A stretch of 64,000 nucleotides of DNA from JAISFI01 sp031553775 (GTDB lineage Bacteria > Bacteroidota > Bacteroidia > Bacteroidales > Azobacteroidaceae). Made by a program: the position numbers and the translations under genes. Of this stretch, positions 45,389-54,193 are shown piece after piece. Location of the stretch: contig JAVBLA010000050.1 of assembly GCA_031553775.1 (NCBI GenBank), forward strand, positions 26,284 to 90,283, read 5' to 3'. The notes beneath the pieces are model-generated. The model searched no databases. It was not told the DNA's origin and saw nothing but the letters and a program-made list of their open reading frames with translations. Position 1 is the stretch's first letter. The number at the start of each line of letters is the position of its first letter.

Positions 45389-46784
45389 CAGTGCTATCCT
45401 GCTGGCTTTGATATCTTCCGGAGAAATGGCGGCACAAGCAAATGCATCCGGGATAAAACATTATAATGTCTTGTTTATTGCCTCGGACGACCTGAATAAT
45501 GATATCCATTGTTTTGGCGATCCGCAGGTAAAAACACCGAACTTAGACCGGTTGGCGGCAAGAGGTATCTGTTTCGAACGGGCCTATAATCAATTCCCGC
45601 TTTCCGGTCCGAGCCGCGCTTCTCTTTTGAGTGGATACAGGCCGGACAGGACAAAGGTGATGGATCTGAAATATTCTGTCCGCGACAGGATGCCTGAAGT
45701 GGTGACTTTGCCGCAATTATACAGGGAAAGCGGATATTTCACTTTCCGGACAGGTAAAATCTTTCATTATGGAGTTCCGAATGAGATAGGTACAGATGGC
45801 CAGGATGATACGATTTCCTGGAAACAGCGAGTAAATCCGAAAGGGCGGGACAGGATAGAGCAAGACCGGGTGACCAATCTCACTCCCAAACGGCATTTGG
45901 GGACGGCATTGGCGTATTGGGCGACCGATGGGCCGGATGCGGAACTGACCGATGCCATGATTGCCGAAGAAGCGGCCAAAACCATCAGGGAACATAAAAA
46001 TGAACCCTTTTTTATTGCTGCAGGTTTTTTCCGTCCGCATACCCCTTATATCGCTCCTCAGAAATATTTCGATATGTATCCTCCGGAAGAATTAGTTCTT
46101 CCGGAAGAAAGGGTCGATGACTGGGAAAATAAACCGTCGGTTGCCCGGTTTACGGATCCTTTGCATTGGGGACTATCGGAAAAAGAACGCCGTATCGCCT
46201 TGCAGGCCTATTATGCTTCGATCACATTTATGGATGCCCAGTTGGGTAAGTTGCTGGATGCTTTGGATGAATCCGGATTAAGCAACAATACAATTATTGT
46301 TTTCTGGAGCGACCACGGTTATAATGTAGGGCAACACGGACAATGGATGAAGCAAAGTTTATTCGAACACGCTGCCCGCACGCCACTCATTATCTCCGTG
46401 CCTGGTATGGCCCAAGACAAGACCTGCAAACGAACGGTCGAGTTGCTGGATATTTATCCTACGCTGACGGAAATTTGCGGATTGCAGGGCCCTGCCGATT
46501 TACAGGGCAAGTCGCTTCTGCCGTTATTGAAAAATCCGGAAGCAAAATGGGACAGGCCTGCCTATACCCAAGTCCTCCGGAGGGTGGATAAAAAAGAAAT
46601 CTTCGGAAGAACGGTGCGCACGGAAAGATTTCGCTATACCGAATGGGATGAAGGCCGCGAAGGAGTCGAAATGTATGATTATGAAACGGATCCGAACGAG
46701 TTCAATAACCTGGCAAAGAATCCGGCATTTGCATCAAAAATGAGAGAACTGTCCGGGTTGCTGGATGCGGTCGATCATTTCTAA
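45369..46784 (+). CDS. Sulfatase, Ser-type, iduronate-2-sulfatase-like, exported
   Basis: A 471-residue S1 sulfatase. The motif Ser-Gly-Pro-Ser-Arg in FPLSGPSRASLLSGYRPD is the active site, again of the Ser type. NVLFIASDDLNNDIHCFGD and VFWSDHGYNVGQHGQW supply metal ligands. The overall sequence resembles iduronate-2-sulfatase-like enzymes, but the substrate cannot be fixed. An in-frame ATG at 45354 exists. The Met at 45369 begins a cleaner signal peptide (MRSWRSSSAILLALISSG) with Gln as mature residue 1 and is preferred. The start overlaps the preceding gene by 20 bases. Confidence 0.9.
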   Translation: MRSWRSSSAILLALISSGEMAAQANASGIKHYNVLFIASDDLNNDIHCFGDPQVKTPNLDRLAARGICFERAYNQFPLSGPSRASLLSGYRPDRTKVMDLKYSVRDRMPEVVTLPQLYRESGYFTFRTGKIFHYGVPNEIGTDGQDDTISWKQRVNPKGRDRIEQDRVTNLTPKRHLGTALAYWATDGPDAELTDAMIAEEAAKTIREHKNEPFFIAAGFFRPHTPYIAPQKYFDMYPPEELVLPEERVDDWENKPSVARFTDPLHWGLSEKERRIALQAYYASITFMDAQLGKLLDALDESGLSNNTIIVFWSDHGYNVGQHGQWMKQSLFEHAARTPLIISVPGMAQDKTCKRTVELLDIYPTLTEICGLQGPADLQGKSLLPLLKNPEAKWDRPAYTQVLRRVDKKEIFGRTVRTERFRYTEWDEGREGVEMYDYETDPNEFNNLAKNPAFASKMRELSGLLDAVDHF

Positions 46785-46801
46785 CCGGTAGCTTATTTTC
46801 T

Positions 46802-49117
46802 TTAAAAACTCAGGATCAGGTCGCCACCGAATGTAAGGGGTTTGCCTTTCTGGAAGAATGCATTCCCCATAGATTCGAAATAAAAGGCGTTATAATCGGT
46901 ATCCAGTAAATTTTTTGCCCAGAGGTTTATGGTGAAAATGCTTTTACTGACGCCTGCTTTCAAGTCCAGTAATCCGTAGAAATCCTGTGAAATATCGTTG
47001 GCTTCAGTCCAGTAAATTTTTCCAGCCCCGTTATATTGTGCGTAAACAGAGAACTTGTCGATCCATTTCCGGTCGAAACTTTTGATGTATGAACCATATA
47101 CCGAAAGGGTCTGTTGCGGGGCATAGGGCAGATATTTTCCACTGTAATCGGTATCCTCATCGGTTTTGTAATCTTTGAAGGTCGCGTGTGTATAACCGTA
47201 GTTTACACCGGCGAACAACCCGGTGGCCAGTTTGGCATTCAGTCCGATCTCGAATCCTTTGTTGACGGCTTTTCCCACATTGGCCAGCATCCGGCCTTCT
47301 CCGCTGTCGATGAATTTGGTCAATTGCATATCATCTACGTCTATATAAAACAAGGCAAGCGTGGTCGATAATTTATCTTTGATGATTTCTCCTTTGAAAC
47401 CGATTTCGTAATTCCAACTGTATTCCGGATCATAAGGAGTGGCATCTTCTACGGAAAGATTGTTTACAGGGACTGTACCTGCCGGAGCGCTTTTAGCTGC
47501 CTGAGCCATCAGTGCATTTTTAGTCAGTTCGGAAAATACCTGAATATTATATCCTCCGGGATTATATCCTTTGGCAACAGAAGCATACACATAGTTTTTC
47601 CGGTCAAATTCATATTTCAGGGATACTTTAGGCAGGATCTCTAAGAAATGCATGCTTTCGGTGCCTGATAATACGGTGTCCAATGGCAAGGGTCTTTGAG
47701 TGCCTGCTGGAGGGAAAGGGCCCGGGAAGGTCAGCATTAAATTCATATCTCCAATGGCATCGTAGTTCAGTTTGTCTTCTTCATAATCCAAACGAACACC
47801 TGCTGTTATTGATAAACCGTCTATAAACAGGTTGTTATAAGTTGATTGGTGATAAATAGCTCCTCCGATACTTGGGGTGCCGTACTCGCCCGGCACCGGA
47901 ATGATCTCATCGGTAATAGTCATGGCAGGCGCTTTCGGATAATTGATTTTGATTTGATCGAATATTTTTTGCAGGGGGGCAATTCCTCCTTCTTTCATTT
48001 CTACCAAAGCACCGGTTGTCAGGTCATTTTGAAAGCCATATACGCCGAACGACCATTGGTAGTTGTTTTTGTTATTGGATTTGACGGAAAATTCCTGGGA
48101 GAGAGTCTGCTGTTTCTGCTTTTGGTTCAATGTAAACATGGAGCGGGGAGAAAAATCCTGGTCCATTACCATATCATCTTTTAAATGCTGGTAAGCGGTA
48201 GTGGAAGATAAAAGGATATTCCTGTTTTTATATTCCATGTATAAAGTTCCATTGAATAATTTTCTCTGGTAGGTACTCGGATCGTTGTGGTTTACGGGAG
48301 CTGTTTCTCCGGTTGCCGGATTATAAGCACCATAGGGGAAGGCTCCCTGGTCTACATAGTCGTAGTTCATGGAATAATAGGCTTTGAACGAATTCCCTAT
48401 TTTCCAGTCGAAGCGAAGTTTTCCTCCGGCGGATGTCATTTCGTCGGCTTTTTCTCCATTGTATTCATTAGTGAAATAACCGTTATTGTGGTCGTAATAA
48501 AGACCGGCACTGATTCCAAAATCTTCATTGATCAATGAATAGTTAGATGCTTTTGCTTTTGTCTGTCCGTAATTTCCGGCAGTCACCCCGATCTTTGTAC
48601 CCTGGTATTCAAAAGGAGATGGAGTGAATATGTTGATAATTCCACCCATAGCATTTCTTCCGAATAAGGTTCCCTGGGGACCCCGGAGTATTTCGATCCG
48701 TTGAATATCCGTAAATTCGAAATCGAATGTCGATTTGTTCAGATAAGGAGCATGGTCTACATACATTCCTGTAGCCTGTCCCGCACTCCGGTTACCGATT
48801 CCCCGTATATATACCGGAGCAGTCATCTTGGAACCGTAATCCGGTATGAAGAAATTAGGAACGATAGATGAAATTTCTTTTACATTATCTATCTGCATAC
48901 CGTCTAACTGGGAGGCCGAAAGAATCGAAACCGATCCGGGAAGTGTTTGCAGGGGGTTGGTTTCTTTGTAAGAAGAAGTAACCAGTACTTCATTAATATA
49001 ATAGGTCTTGATCGTATCGGAGGAGGTATGGTTATTTCCGAAAAGATTCAGAGACTGGATTAAAAAAAGTACTATTACGGATATAGAAGCCGGAAAATGG
49101 TAAATTCTATTTTTCAT
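46802..49117 (-). CDS. TonB-dependent outer membrane receptor
   Basis: A 771-residue outer-membrane transporter. After a signal peptide comes the plug domain (VYIRGIGNRSAGQATGMYVD, then RIEILRGPQGTLFGRNAMGG) and a 22-strand barrel ending in Phe (FGGDLILSF). There is no SusD partner and no N-terminal carboxypeptidase-like domain, so it is closer to siderophore or small-molecule receptors than to SusC. Cargo is unknown. Its stop faces the second sulfatase 17 bases away. The AraC regulator gene upstream on the same strand may control it. The frame is open from 49165, but the ATG at 49117 starts the signal peptide. Confidence 0.92.
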   Translation of the reverse strand: MKNRIYHFPASISVIVLFLIQSLNLFGNNHTSSDTIKTYYINEVLVTSSYKETNPLQTLPGSVSILSASQLDGMQIDNVKEISSIVPNFFIPDYGSKMTAPVYIRGIGNRSAGQATGMYVDHAPYLNKSTFDFEFTDIQRIEILRGPQGTLFGRNAMGGIINIFTPSPFEYQGTKIGVTAGNYGQTKAKASNYSLINEDFGISAGLYYDHNNGYFTNEYNGEKADEMTSAGGKLRFDWKIGNSFKAYYSMNYDYVDQGAFPYGAYNPATGETAPVNHNDPSTYQRKLFNGTLYMEYKNRNILLSSTTAYQHLKDDMVMDQDFSPRSMFTLNQKQKQQTLSQEFSVKSNNKNNYQWSFGVYGFQNDLTTGALVEMKEGGIAPLQKIFDQIKINYPKAPAMTITDEIIPVPGEYGTPSIGGAIYHQSTYNNLFIDGLSITAGVRLDYEEDKLNYDAIGDMNLMLTFPGPFPPAGTQRPLPLDTVLSGTESMHFLEILPKVSLKYEFDRKNYVYASVAKGYNPGGYNIQVFSELTKNALMAQAAKSAPAGTVPVNNLSVEDATPYDPEYSWNYEIGFKGEIIKDKLSTTLALFYIDVDDMQLTKFIDSGEGRMLANVGKAVNKGFEIGLNAKLATGLFAGVNYGYTHATFKDYKTDEDTDYSGKYLPYAPQQTLSVYGSYIKSFDRKWIDKFSVYAQYNGAGKIYWTEANDISQDFYGLLDLKAGVSKSIFTINLWAKNLLDTDYNAFYFESMGNAFFQKGKPLTFGGDLILSF

Positions 49118-49144
49118 ATGTAAATAATTGACAATTGAAAATGA
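49118..49144 (-). repeat. Start-adjacent motif, copy 4 (before the TonB-dependent receptor)
   Basis: On the minus strand TCATTTTCAATTGTCAATT and a short A/T spacer lead to the receptor start codon. Confidence 0.6.
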
Positions 49145-49225
49145 TATATAATTTTTGAGGTGCAAAGTTCAGAATAAAACCGGAATTTTTCTAATATAAT
49201 TCTGGTAATGATTTGACTTTTTCAA

Positions 49226-50071
49226 TCATTTTTGAATTTCCCGGTATTCCAAAGGAGTGTATCCGGTTGCTTTTTTAAAGAATCTGCTGAAATAAGCTGC
49301 TTCGGAAAAGCCCAGGTTATAAGCAAGTTCACCGATGGATATATAATTTTGCCGGAGCTGTAGCTTAGCTTCGAATAAAGTCATTTCATTCCTGATCATA
49401 ACTGCGGTTTTTCCTGTTACGGCTTTCACAGATTTGTTCAGGTGATTGGGTGTTATTCCTATCCGGGAAGCATAAAATTCAATATCCCGTTGTGACGTGA
49501 TATATTTCACCAACAGGTCGTTATACTGTTTGGCAATCAGAAACGCTTTGGTAGGATAGGGGTTCAGGTTGAGCGGGAGCATTACCTGTTTGATCTCGCA
49601 AATAATGGTGACTAAATAGGTATGGATCAGTTGGAGATTGTTTTCCGGCGATGCCGCCAGGACTGTCAGTACGGAAAATGTATGATTCAATCGGGTCAGT
49701 ACTGCTTCCGGCAGGCGAAGGGGGTAACGGGACATAAAGCTGTTGATGAATGCCAGGTCGGCCAACACATCGTCTTTTGTATACACCTCATCGGGCAAGT
49801 CGTTATCGAAAGCACAGTAAAACCCATCGATATCTTCCGAACAACTTTCCATGGCAGAGATCTGGTCTGTAAGCGATACATGAAGGTCATGCCGGTTAAT
49901 CCGTATGGAATTCAGATTCAGATTCCGGATCAGATAACCGTTTGTTACCAGGAATATTTCATTCTGCCTGTTTCGCTGTGCATCGGTAGGAAAATTGTTT
50001 TTCCTGCAAAATTCAGCTAAAGGAAGCACTATAAAAGGAGGAGGTTGCACGTCGATTGAAAATTTACTCAC
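49226..50071 (-). CDS. AraC-family transcription regulator
   Basis: A 281-residue regulator. The C-terminal about 100 residues hold two helix-turn-helix motifs (IEFYASRIGITPNHLNKSVK and IGELAYNLGFSEAAYFSRFF), ending in the family signature GYTPLEYRE. The N-terminal part is a cupin-like sensor domain. It lies 108 bases upstream of the TonB-dependent receptor on the same strand, which is a plausible target. Confidence 0.9.
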   Translation of the reverse strand: MSKFSIDVQPPPFIVLPLAEFCRKNNFPTDAQRNRQNEIFLVTNGYLIRNLNLNSIRINRHDLHVSLTDQISAMESCSEDIDGFYCAFDNDLPDEVYTKDDVLADLAFINSFMSRYPLRLPEAVLTRLNHTFSVLTVLAASPENNLQLIHTYLVTIICEIKQVMLPLNLNPYPTKAFLIAKQYNDLLVKYITSQRDIEFYASRIGITPNHLNKSVKAVTGKTAVMIRNEMTLFEAKLQLRQNYISIGELAYNLGFSEAAYFSRFFKKATGYTPLEYREIQK

Positions 50072-50125
50072 CTTCCGGTGACCGAAGAAAATATAATCAC
50101 CTTAAAGTGATTGCTTTCACCTGAG

Positions 50126-50197
50126 TAGCTCCGCCGGGAATCGAACCCGAATCTAAAGTTTAGGAAACTTCCATTCTATCCATTGAACTACAGAGCC
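50126..50197 (-). tRNA. tRNA-Arg (CCT anticodon)
   Basis: The minus strand folds into a complete cloverleaf of 72 bases without encoded CCA. The anticodon stem is GAAGT/ACTTT and the loop TTCCTAA, giving anticodon CCT. The T arm contains GGTTCGATTCC. The acceptor stem GGCTCTG pairs with CGGAGCT with G-T at both the first and sixth positions. On the minus strand a -7-like TAATTTTG lies at 50268-50261, but no matching TTG is seen. Confidence 0.93.
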
Positions 50198-50352
50198 GGT
50201 TTTGAGAAGCCGGATTAATCCGGAAGGCATCATCCAGACAATTTCCGGATTACCGAGCCGCAAAATTACACTATTTTTCTGAATAAAGAAACGGTTTAAA
50301 ATTTTTTCCTGGAATCTTTTTAAGTTATTTTTTATTTGTTCGTGTAATCTAT

Positions 50353-50383
50353 TTGGATTTTCCCGGTAAAAGATTTATTTTTG
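50353..50383 (+). promoter_or_regulatory. Promoter of the tryptophanase leader
   Basis: TTG at 50353-50355 and TATTTTTG at 50376-50383 with 20 bp between. The transcript would start near 50390, about 205 bases before tnaA. Confidence 0.65.
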
Positions 50384-50401
50384 CACCACTAAATTATCAA
50401 T

Positions 50402-50473
50402 ATGTCATTGCATCTGCAACATATTCTATATTTCAATCTCTTTCTTAATATCAAGGAGAGGGATAGGTTCTGA
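50402..50473 (+). CDS. Leader ORF upstream of tryptophanase (TnaC-like candidate)
   Basis: A 23-codon ORF that starts about 12 bases after the predicted transcription start. It encodes MSLHLQHILYFNLFLNIK followed by ERDRF and TGA. It has no Trp codon, but the segment YFNL...N.K..DR loosely resembles WFNI...NK..DHR of E. coli TnaC, with Tyr in place of the critical Trp12. Both begin M-x-(x)-L-H. The similarity is short and may be chance. Position between a promoter and an intrinsic terminator ahead of tnaA is the stronger argument for a leader peptide. Confidence 0.5.
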   Translation: MSLHLQHILYFNLFLNIKERDRF

Positions 50474-50523
50474 CTTTTCTTTCCATTTGTTATTTTAACC
50501 GGAGAGCTTTTTCTCTGATTGTA

Positions 50524-50556
50524 TACTGTGCATGTTCTTGTGCAGTACCTTTTTTT
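50524..50556 (+). terminator. Intrinsic terminator in the tryptophanase leader
   Basis: TACTGTGCA (50524-50532) pairs with TGTGCAGTA (50539-50547), seven Watson-Crick and two G-T pairs, loop TGTTCT, followed by CC and seven T (50550-50556). It lies 39 bases before the tnaA start and after the leader ORF, so it should block tnaA unless bypassed. Confidence 0.7.
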
Positions 50557-50595
50557 GTGAATTATTTCTATTTGTCTTTTTAAATATCAACCCAT

Positions 50596-51969
50596 ATGAA
50601 TATACCTTTTGCAGAATCTTATAAGATCAAGATGGTGGAACCGATCCGCCGCAGTACCCGTGAAGAACGCGAACAATGGATCAAAGAAGCCAATTATAAT
50701 TTGTTCTGTCTGAAATCGGAACAGGTGTTTATCGATTTACTCACGGATTCCGGAACGGGAGCCATGAGCGATCGCCAATGGTCGGAAATGATGTTGGGAG
50801 ATGAAAGCTATGCCGGCTCTTCTTCTTTTTATAAAATGAAAGAGTCTATCCAAAAAATATTTGGATTCGATTATTTCTTACCCACCCACCAGGGACGCGC
50901 TGCCGAAAATGTTTTGTTTTCGGTGCTGATCCGGGAAGGGGATATTATTCCGGGTAATTCTCATTTTGATACTACTAAAGGACATATCGAACACCGGAAA
51001 GCCTTCGCTTTGGACTGCACGATTGAAGAAGCGAAAGATACACAACTGGAACATCCGTTCAAAGGAAATATGTGTCCCCTGAAGTTAGAAGAGGCAATGG
51101 TCGAATATCACGACCAGGTGCCTTTTATCCTGGTGACTGTAACCAACAATACCGCCGGTGGTCAACCGGTATCTATGGAATGTATCCGGGAAGTCCGCAG
51201 AATAGCCGATAAATATGGTAAACCGGTAATTTTCGACTCTGCCCGGTTTGCGGAAAATGCTTACTTCATCAAAGTCAGGGAAAAAGGCTATGAAAATAAA
51301 ACCATCCGGGAAATTGTCCGCGAAATGTACAGTTATGCCGATGCTATGACTATGAGCAGTAAAAAGGATGCCATTGTGAATATGGGCGGATTTATTGCTA
51401 CCCGTCATAAAAAATGGTATGAAAAGGCATCCACGTTCAATATCATGTTCGAAGGTTTTGTGACTTACGGCGGTTTGAGCGGCCGGGATATGAATGCTTT
51501 GGCACAGGGATTAGAAGAAGGTACCGAATTCGATTATTTAGAAACCCGGATCAAGCAGGTGGCTTACCTCGGACAAAAACTGGATGAGTTCGGTATTCCC
51601 TATCAACGCCCTGCCGGCGGACATGCCATTTTTGTCGATGCCCGGAAAGTGCTGACACACATGCCGAGAGAAGAGTTCCCCGCACAGACTTTAGGGGTAG
51701 AACTTTATCTGGAAGCCGGAATCCGTGGGGTAGAAATCGGTGCGATCCTGGCCGACCGGGATCCGGAAACCCGGGAAAACCGTTACCCGGAACTGGAATT
51801 GTTACGTTTGGCTATTCCCCGCAGAACGTATACCAATAATCATATGGATGTTATTGCGGTAGCGCTTAAGAATGTGTATGACAGGAGAGCGCAGATCACC
51901 AAAGGATATAAAATCGTGAAAGAGGCTCCGATTATGAGGCATTTTACGGTGGAGTTGGAGAGGGTGTAG
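50596..51969 (+). CDS. tnaA: Tryptophanase
   Basis: A 457-residue PLP enzyme that splits tryptophan into indole, pyruvate and ammonia. The PLP lysine is Lys257 in MSSKKDAIVNMGG. The protein must be separated from tyrosine phenol-lyase. FDTTKGH (Asp125) matches Asp137 of TnaA where the phenol-lyase has Thr, GVEIGAIL matches the tryptophanase where the lyase has Arg, and the C-terminal RHFTVEL has the tryptophanase His. All three favour tryptophanase. No tnaB permease follows. Expression is probably controlled in the leader by the short ORF and terminator upstream. Confidence 0.93.
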   Translation: MNIPFAESYKIKMVEPIRRSTREEREQWIKEANYNLFCLKSEQVFIDLLTDSGTGAMSDRQWSEMMLGDESYAGSSSFYKMKESIQKIFGFDYFLPTHQGRAAENVLFSVLIREGDIIPGNSHFDTTKGHIEHRKAFALDCTIEEAKDTQLEHPFKGNMCPLKLEEAMVEYHDQVPFILVTVTNNTAGGQPVSMECIREVRRIADKYGKPVIFDSARFAENAYFIKVREKGYENKTIREIVREMYSYADAMTMSSKKDAIVNMGGFIATRHKKWYEKASTFNIMFEGFVTYGGLSGRDMNALAQGLEEGTEFDYLETRIKQVAYLGQKLDEFGIPYQRPAGGHAIFVDARKVLTHMPREEFPAQTLGVELYLEAGIRGVEIGAILADRDPETRENRYPELELLRLAIPRRTYTNNHMDVIAVALKNVYDRRAQITKGYKIVKEAPIMRHFTVELERV

Positions 51970-51974
51970 TTTTA

Positions 51975-52013
51975 TTTCACCATGGAGTTATTCTGTGTAA
52001 CTCCATGGTGAAA
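51975..52013 (+). terminator. Long palindrome after tnaA, possible bidirectional terminator
   Basis: A 16-bp perfect inverted repeat (51975-51990 with 51998-52013, loop TTCTGTG) between the convergent tnaA and T9SS-cargo genes. It has no clean T run on either side. Its sequence (TAACTCCATGGTGAAA) resembles intergenic repeats common in Bacteroidetes, so it may be both. Confidence 0.55.
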
Positions 52014-52079
52014 AATTATTTATACTATAATTCACGAAACATCAATAGATTCTTCAGTTGTGTATTGTATATGAATGAT

Positions 52080-52955
52080 TCACAATTTGATGACTTTATG
52101 AGTTTCAATAATATTCTTGCTTTTGATCGATAAATAATATATTCCAATAATATGCTGAGACATATCCAGTTCATAGATATTATGGTTAAAAATCCCATTG
52201 TGGAGGATATGTCCAAGATTATCAGTTAATCGTATTTCTATTTTTTCAATTAATTTTTCTTCCGGGATTTCAATGATAAGCTTGTTTTTAACTGGGTTCG
52301 GAGAAATTTTTGTATGGATGGAAATAGTTTTATTTGTTATATTAGCATTGAGACCGATATTTTCACAACAATTTTCCTTGCATAATTCATTATTTCGATA
52401 TAAAACTTCATTATCTTGTCTGTAACAAACCAAATGTTGCACCCTATAGTCGGTCGCGAGTTCGTATGCATGACTGAAAAACCCACGGATATTCCCAACA
52501 CCTTCAATCCATGGATTACTATCATTGAAAAAAAATCTTTTTCGTTTTTCTCCATTCATTAATTCGACCGTGTCGATTTTTACGACTTTCATTTCCCGGG
52601 ACAAATCTCCTTCCGGGCAGTTTGAATGAATAGTATCGCCTTCTTTTGCCGTAAAATCATATACCAGAATATCTTCTTCTGTTCTGGGATAAATCAGCCT
52701 CATATATGTTTTCCCATTTTCTTCCCTGACGGAACTGATATATTGTCCATCCTTGGCATTTACTAAATTGATGTATTTTTTGCCGTCAATGATGGTGTCT
52801 TTATTAAGAAAATATTGTGATGAATTTTCAACTCCCTGATCCCGGATATCCACGGTGTATTCTGTCCAACGGTTACCGATTGAAAAATAATTCTGGCTAT
52901 ATGCTATTTTCCCAATAAGGAGTAGCAGTAAAATTGATATTGTTTTTGTTTTCAT
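52080..52955 (-). CDS. Secreted protein with type IX secretion sorting domain
   Basis: A 291-residue extracellular or surface protein. It has a signal peptide (MKTKTISILLLLLIGKIAYS), with Gln21 as predicted mature N-terminus, a middle region without recognised enzyme motif, and a C-terminal type A sorting domain: ISPNPVKNKLIIEIPE, then GHILHNG and HIIGIYYLSIKSKN...THKVIKL. This implies export through PorT/PorV-type machinery encoded elsewhere. The function of the cargo part is unknown. It looks lower in GC than its neighbours. Confidence 0.87.
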   Translation of the reverse strand: MKTKTISILLLLLIGKIAYSQNYFSIGNRWTEYTVDIRDQGVENSSQYFLNKDTIIDGKKYINLVNAKDGQYISSVREENGKTYMRLIYPRTEEDILVYDFTAKEGDTIHSNCPEGDLSREMKVVKIDTVELMNGEKRKRFFFNDSNPWIEGVGNIRGFFSHAYELATDYRVQHLVCYRQDNEVLYRNNELCKENCCENIGLNANITNKTISIHTKISPNPVKNKLIIEIPEEKLIEKIEIRLTDNLGHILHNGIFNHNIYELDMSQHIIGIYYLSIKSKNIIETHKVIKL

Positions 52956-53260
52956 GATAAGTGTTCTTAAATAATAATTTTACCTGATATTTTATTGTTT
53001 CCATCGTATTTTTAATTCATCGGAATAACCATTAGCGAGTTAAACAATAATTTTTATATGCTGATAATATTTGTTAGTGATATGTATTTTTTATATTATT
53101 TTGCAAATATAAATTATTATTTTTCTGAATCCAATTGTTTTATTCATTTTTTTATTTATCAAAAGTTATTTAAAGTAAATAATTTGTTGAATATTCAGTA
53201 AAATCTGATAGAAAAACTCTGTATAACTTTGTGCGTGCTCTATGTAACTCTGCGTTAAAC
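52956..53260. other. AT-rich intergenic stretch, no gene seen
   Basis: About 305 bases, very AT-rich from 53030 to 53210, with no credible ORF, RNA or hairpin. The last part (53214-53262, with TCTGTATAACTTTGTGCG and TATGTAACTCTGCGTTAA) resembles the TCTGTGTAACTCC element seen at 51992-52004. Confidence 0.5.
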
Positions 53261-53986
53261 TCAATCAAACACCTCCGTCAAAACCTCCAACGATTTCAAC
53301 TCTGTCAAACTGGCAAAATGCACCCGGTAATATTCCAGGATCCGCTGGATAATATTCACCCGGTCGTGACGCGAAAATGCAAAAGCCTGCATATTTTCAT
53401 AGTTCATGCGAAGTAAGAGCCGGAAAACACGGCTGTCGTCAGGATTTAGAAAATACGGATGGTTGGGTTTGTAGCGGACAAATACACCTGACTGCATGTC
53501 GAAAAACATACCGGGTTCATAATCTTCCGCATTCGGATAAAATCCCAGAAAACGGCTTAACTGAATCATGAACACCATGTGGAAGTTCGCCAGTCCGGTT
53601 TCCGCCAGATCGAAAATCTCGATCGACCGGCAGATAAAATTGAATAATGCTTTGTTTGGCTGGACATCTTTGACGACCCGGAACATAAACTCGGCCAAAA
53701 ACATCACCACCGGCATTTTTACCGGATTGTAAGGGATGCTGTCAGGAACCATAGCTGTGGCAGCTTCCCGGATCCGTTGTATTTCCCGGAGGGGTTGATG
53801 TTCCACTTCCAGGTCGAGGATGGCAAAAGGATGGAATAAAGAGGAAGACACACGGCTTTTCTTTCCTCTCGATTTGGTAACCAGATAAGGAATCCGCCCG
53901 AATTCTTCCGTATAGAGATGGATGATCTTGTATTTGTCGCTGTAATTCAGGCTGTATAATACTATACCACGCGTTTTATGCAACAT
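53261..53986 (-). CDS. recO: DNA repair protein RecO
   Basis: A 241-residue recombination mediator that helps load RecA at gaps. The N-terminal OB fold begins MLHKTRGIVLYSLNYSDKYKIIHLY, with the family phrase GRIPYLVTKSRGKKS. The C-terminal helical domain has FMIQLSRFLGFYPN. Zinc-finger cysteines are missing, as in many Bacteroidetes RecO. The gene ends close to the AT-rich intergenic stretch and is divergent from the tRNA-Glu/rpsT unit. Confidence 0.92.
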   Translation of the reverse strand: MLHKTRGIVLYSLNYSDKYKIIHLYTEEFGRIPYLVTKSRGKKSRVSSSLFHPFAILDLEVEHQPLREIQRIREAATAMVPDSIPYNPVKMPVVMFLAEFMFRVVKDVQPNKALFNFICRSIEIFDLAETGLANFHMVFMIQLSRFLGFYPNAEDYEPGMFFDMQSGVFVRYKPNHPYFLNPDDSRVFRLLLRMNYENMQAFAFSRHDRVNIIQRILEYYRVHFASLTELKSLEVLTEVFD

Positions 53987-54023
53987 GATTTGACAAAGAT
54001 AATGAATTTTTTTTCAAAATATT

Positions 54024-54053
54024 TTGCCAGTTTAAAAACTCGTCGTATATTTG
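54024..54053 (+). promoter_or_regulatory. Promoter of the tRNA-Glu/rpsT unit
   Basis: TTG at 54024-54026 and TATATTTG at 54046-54053 with 19 bp between, 31 bases before the tRNA. Confidence 0.7.
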
Positions 54054-54084
54054 CACCCGCTAATGAGAACCAGTGTCTCCAGTT

Positions 54085-54156
54085 GGCCCATTCGTCTATC
54101 GGTTAGGACGCAAGATTTTCATTCTTGAAAGAGGGGTTCGATTCCCCTATGGGCTA
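54085..54156 (+). tRNA. tRNA-Glu (TTC anticodon)
   Basis: A complete 72-base cloverleaf without encoded CCA. The anticodon stem CAAGA/TCTTG encloses the loop TTTTCAT, giving TTC. The T arm is GAGGGGTTCGATTCCCCT. The first acceptor pair is G-T, as in the tRNA-Arg of this window. rpsT follows 37 bases later and is probably read through from the same promoter. Confidence 0.95.
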
Positions 54157-54193
54157 CTAAACTAATTACAATAGATAAAAGGATTTTATTGAG

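Noticed and set aside
50596..51969. Tyrosine phenol-lyase as identity of the PLP enzyme
   Set aside because: Asp in FDTTKGH, GVEIG and RHFT at the C-terminus are the tryptophanase forms at all three discriminating positions.
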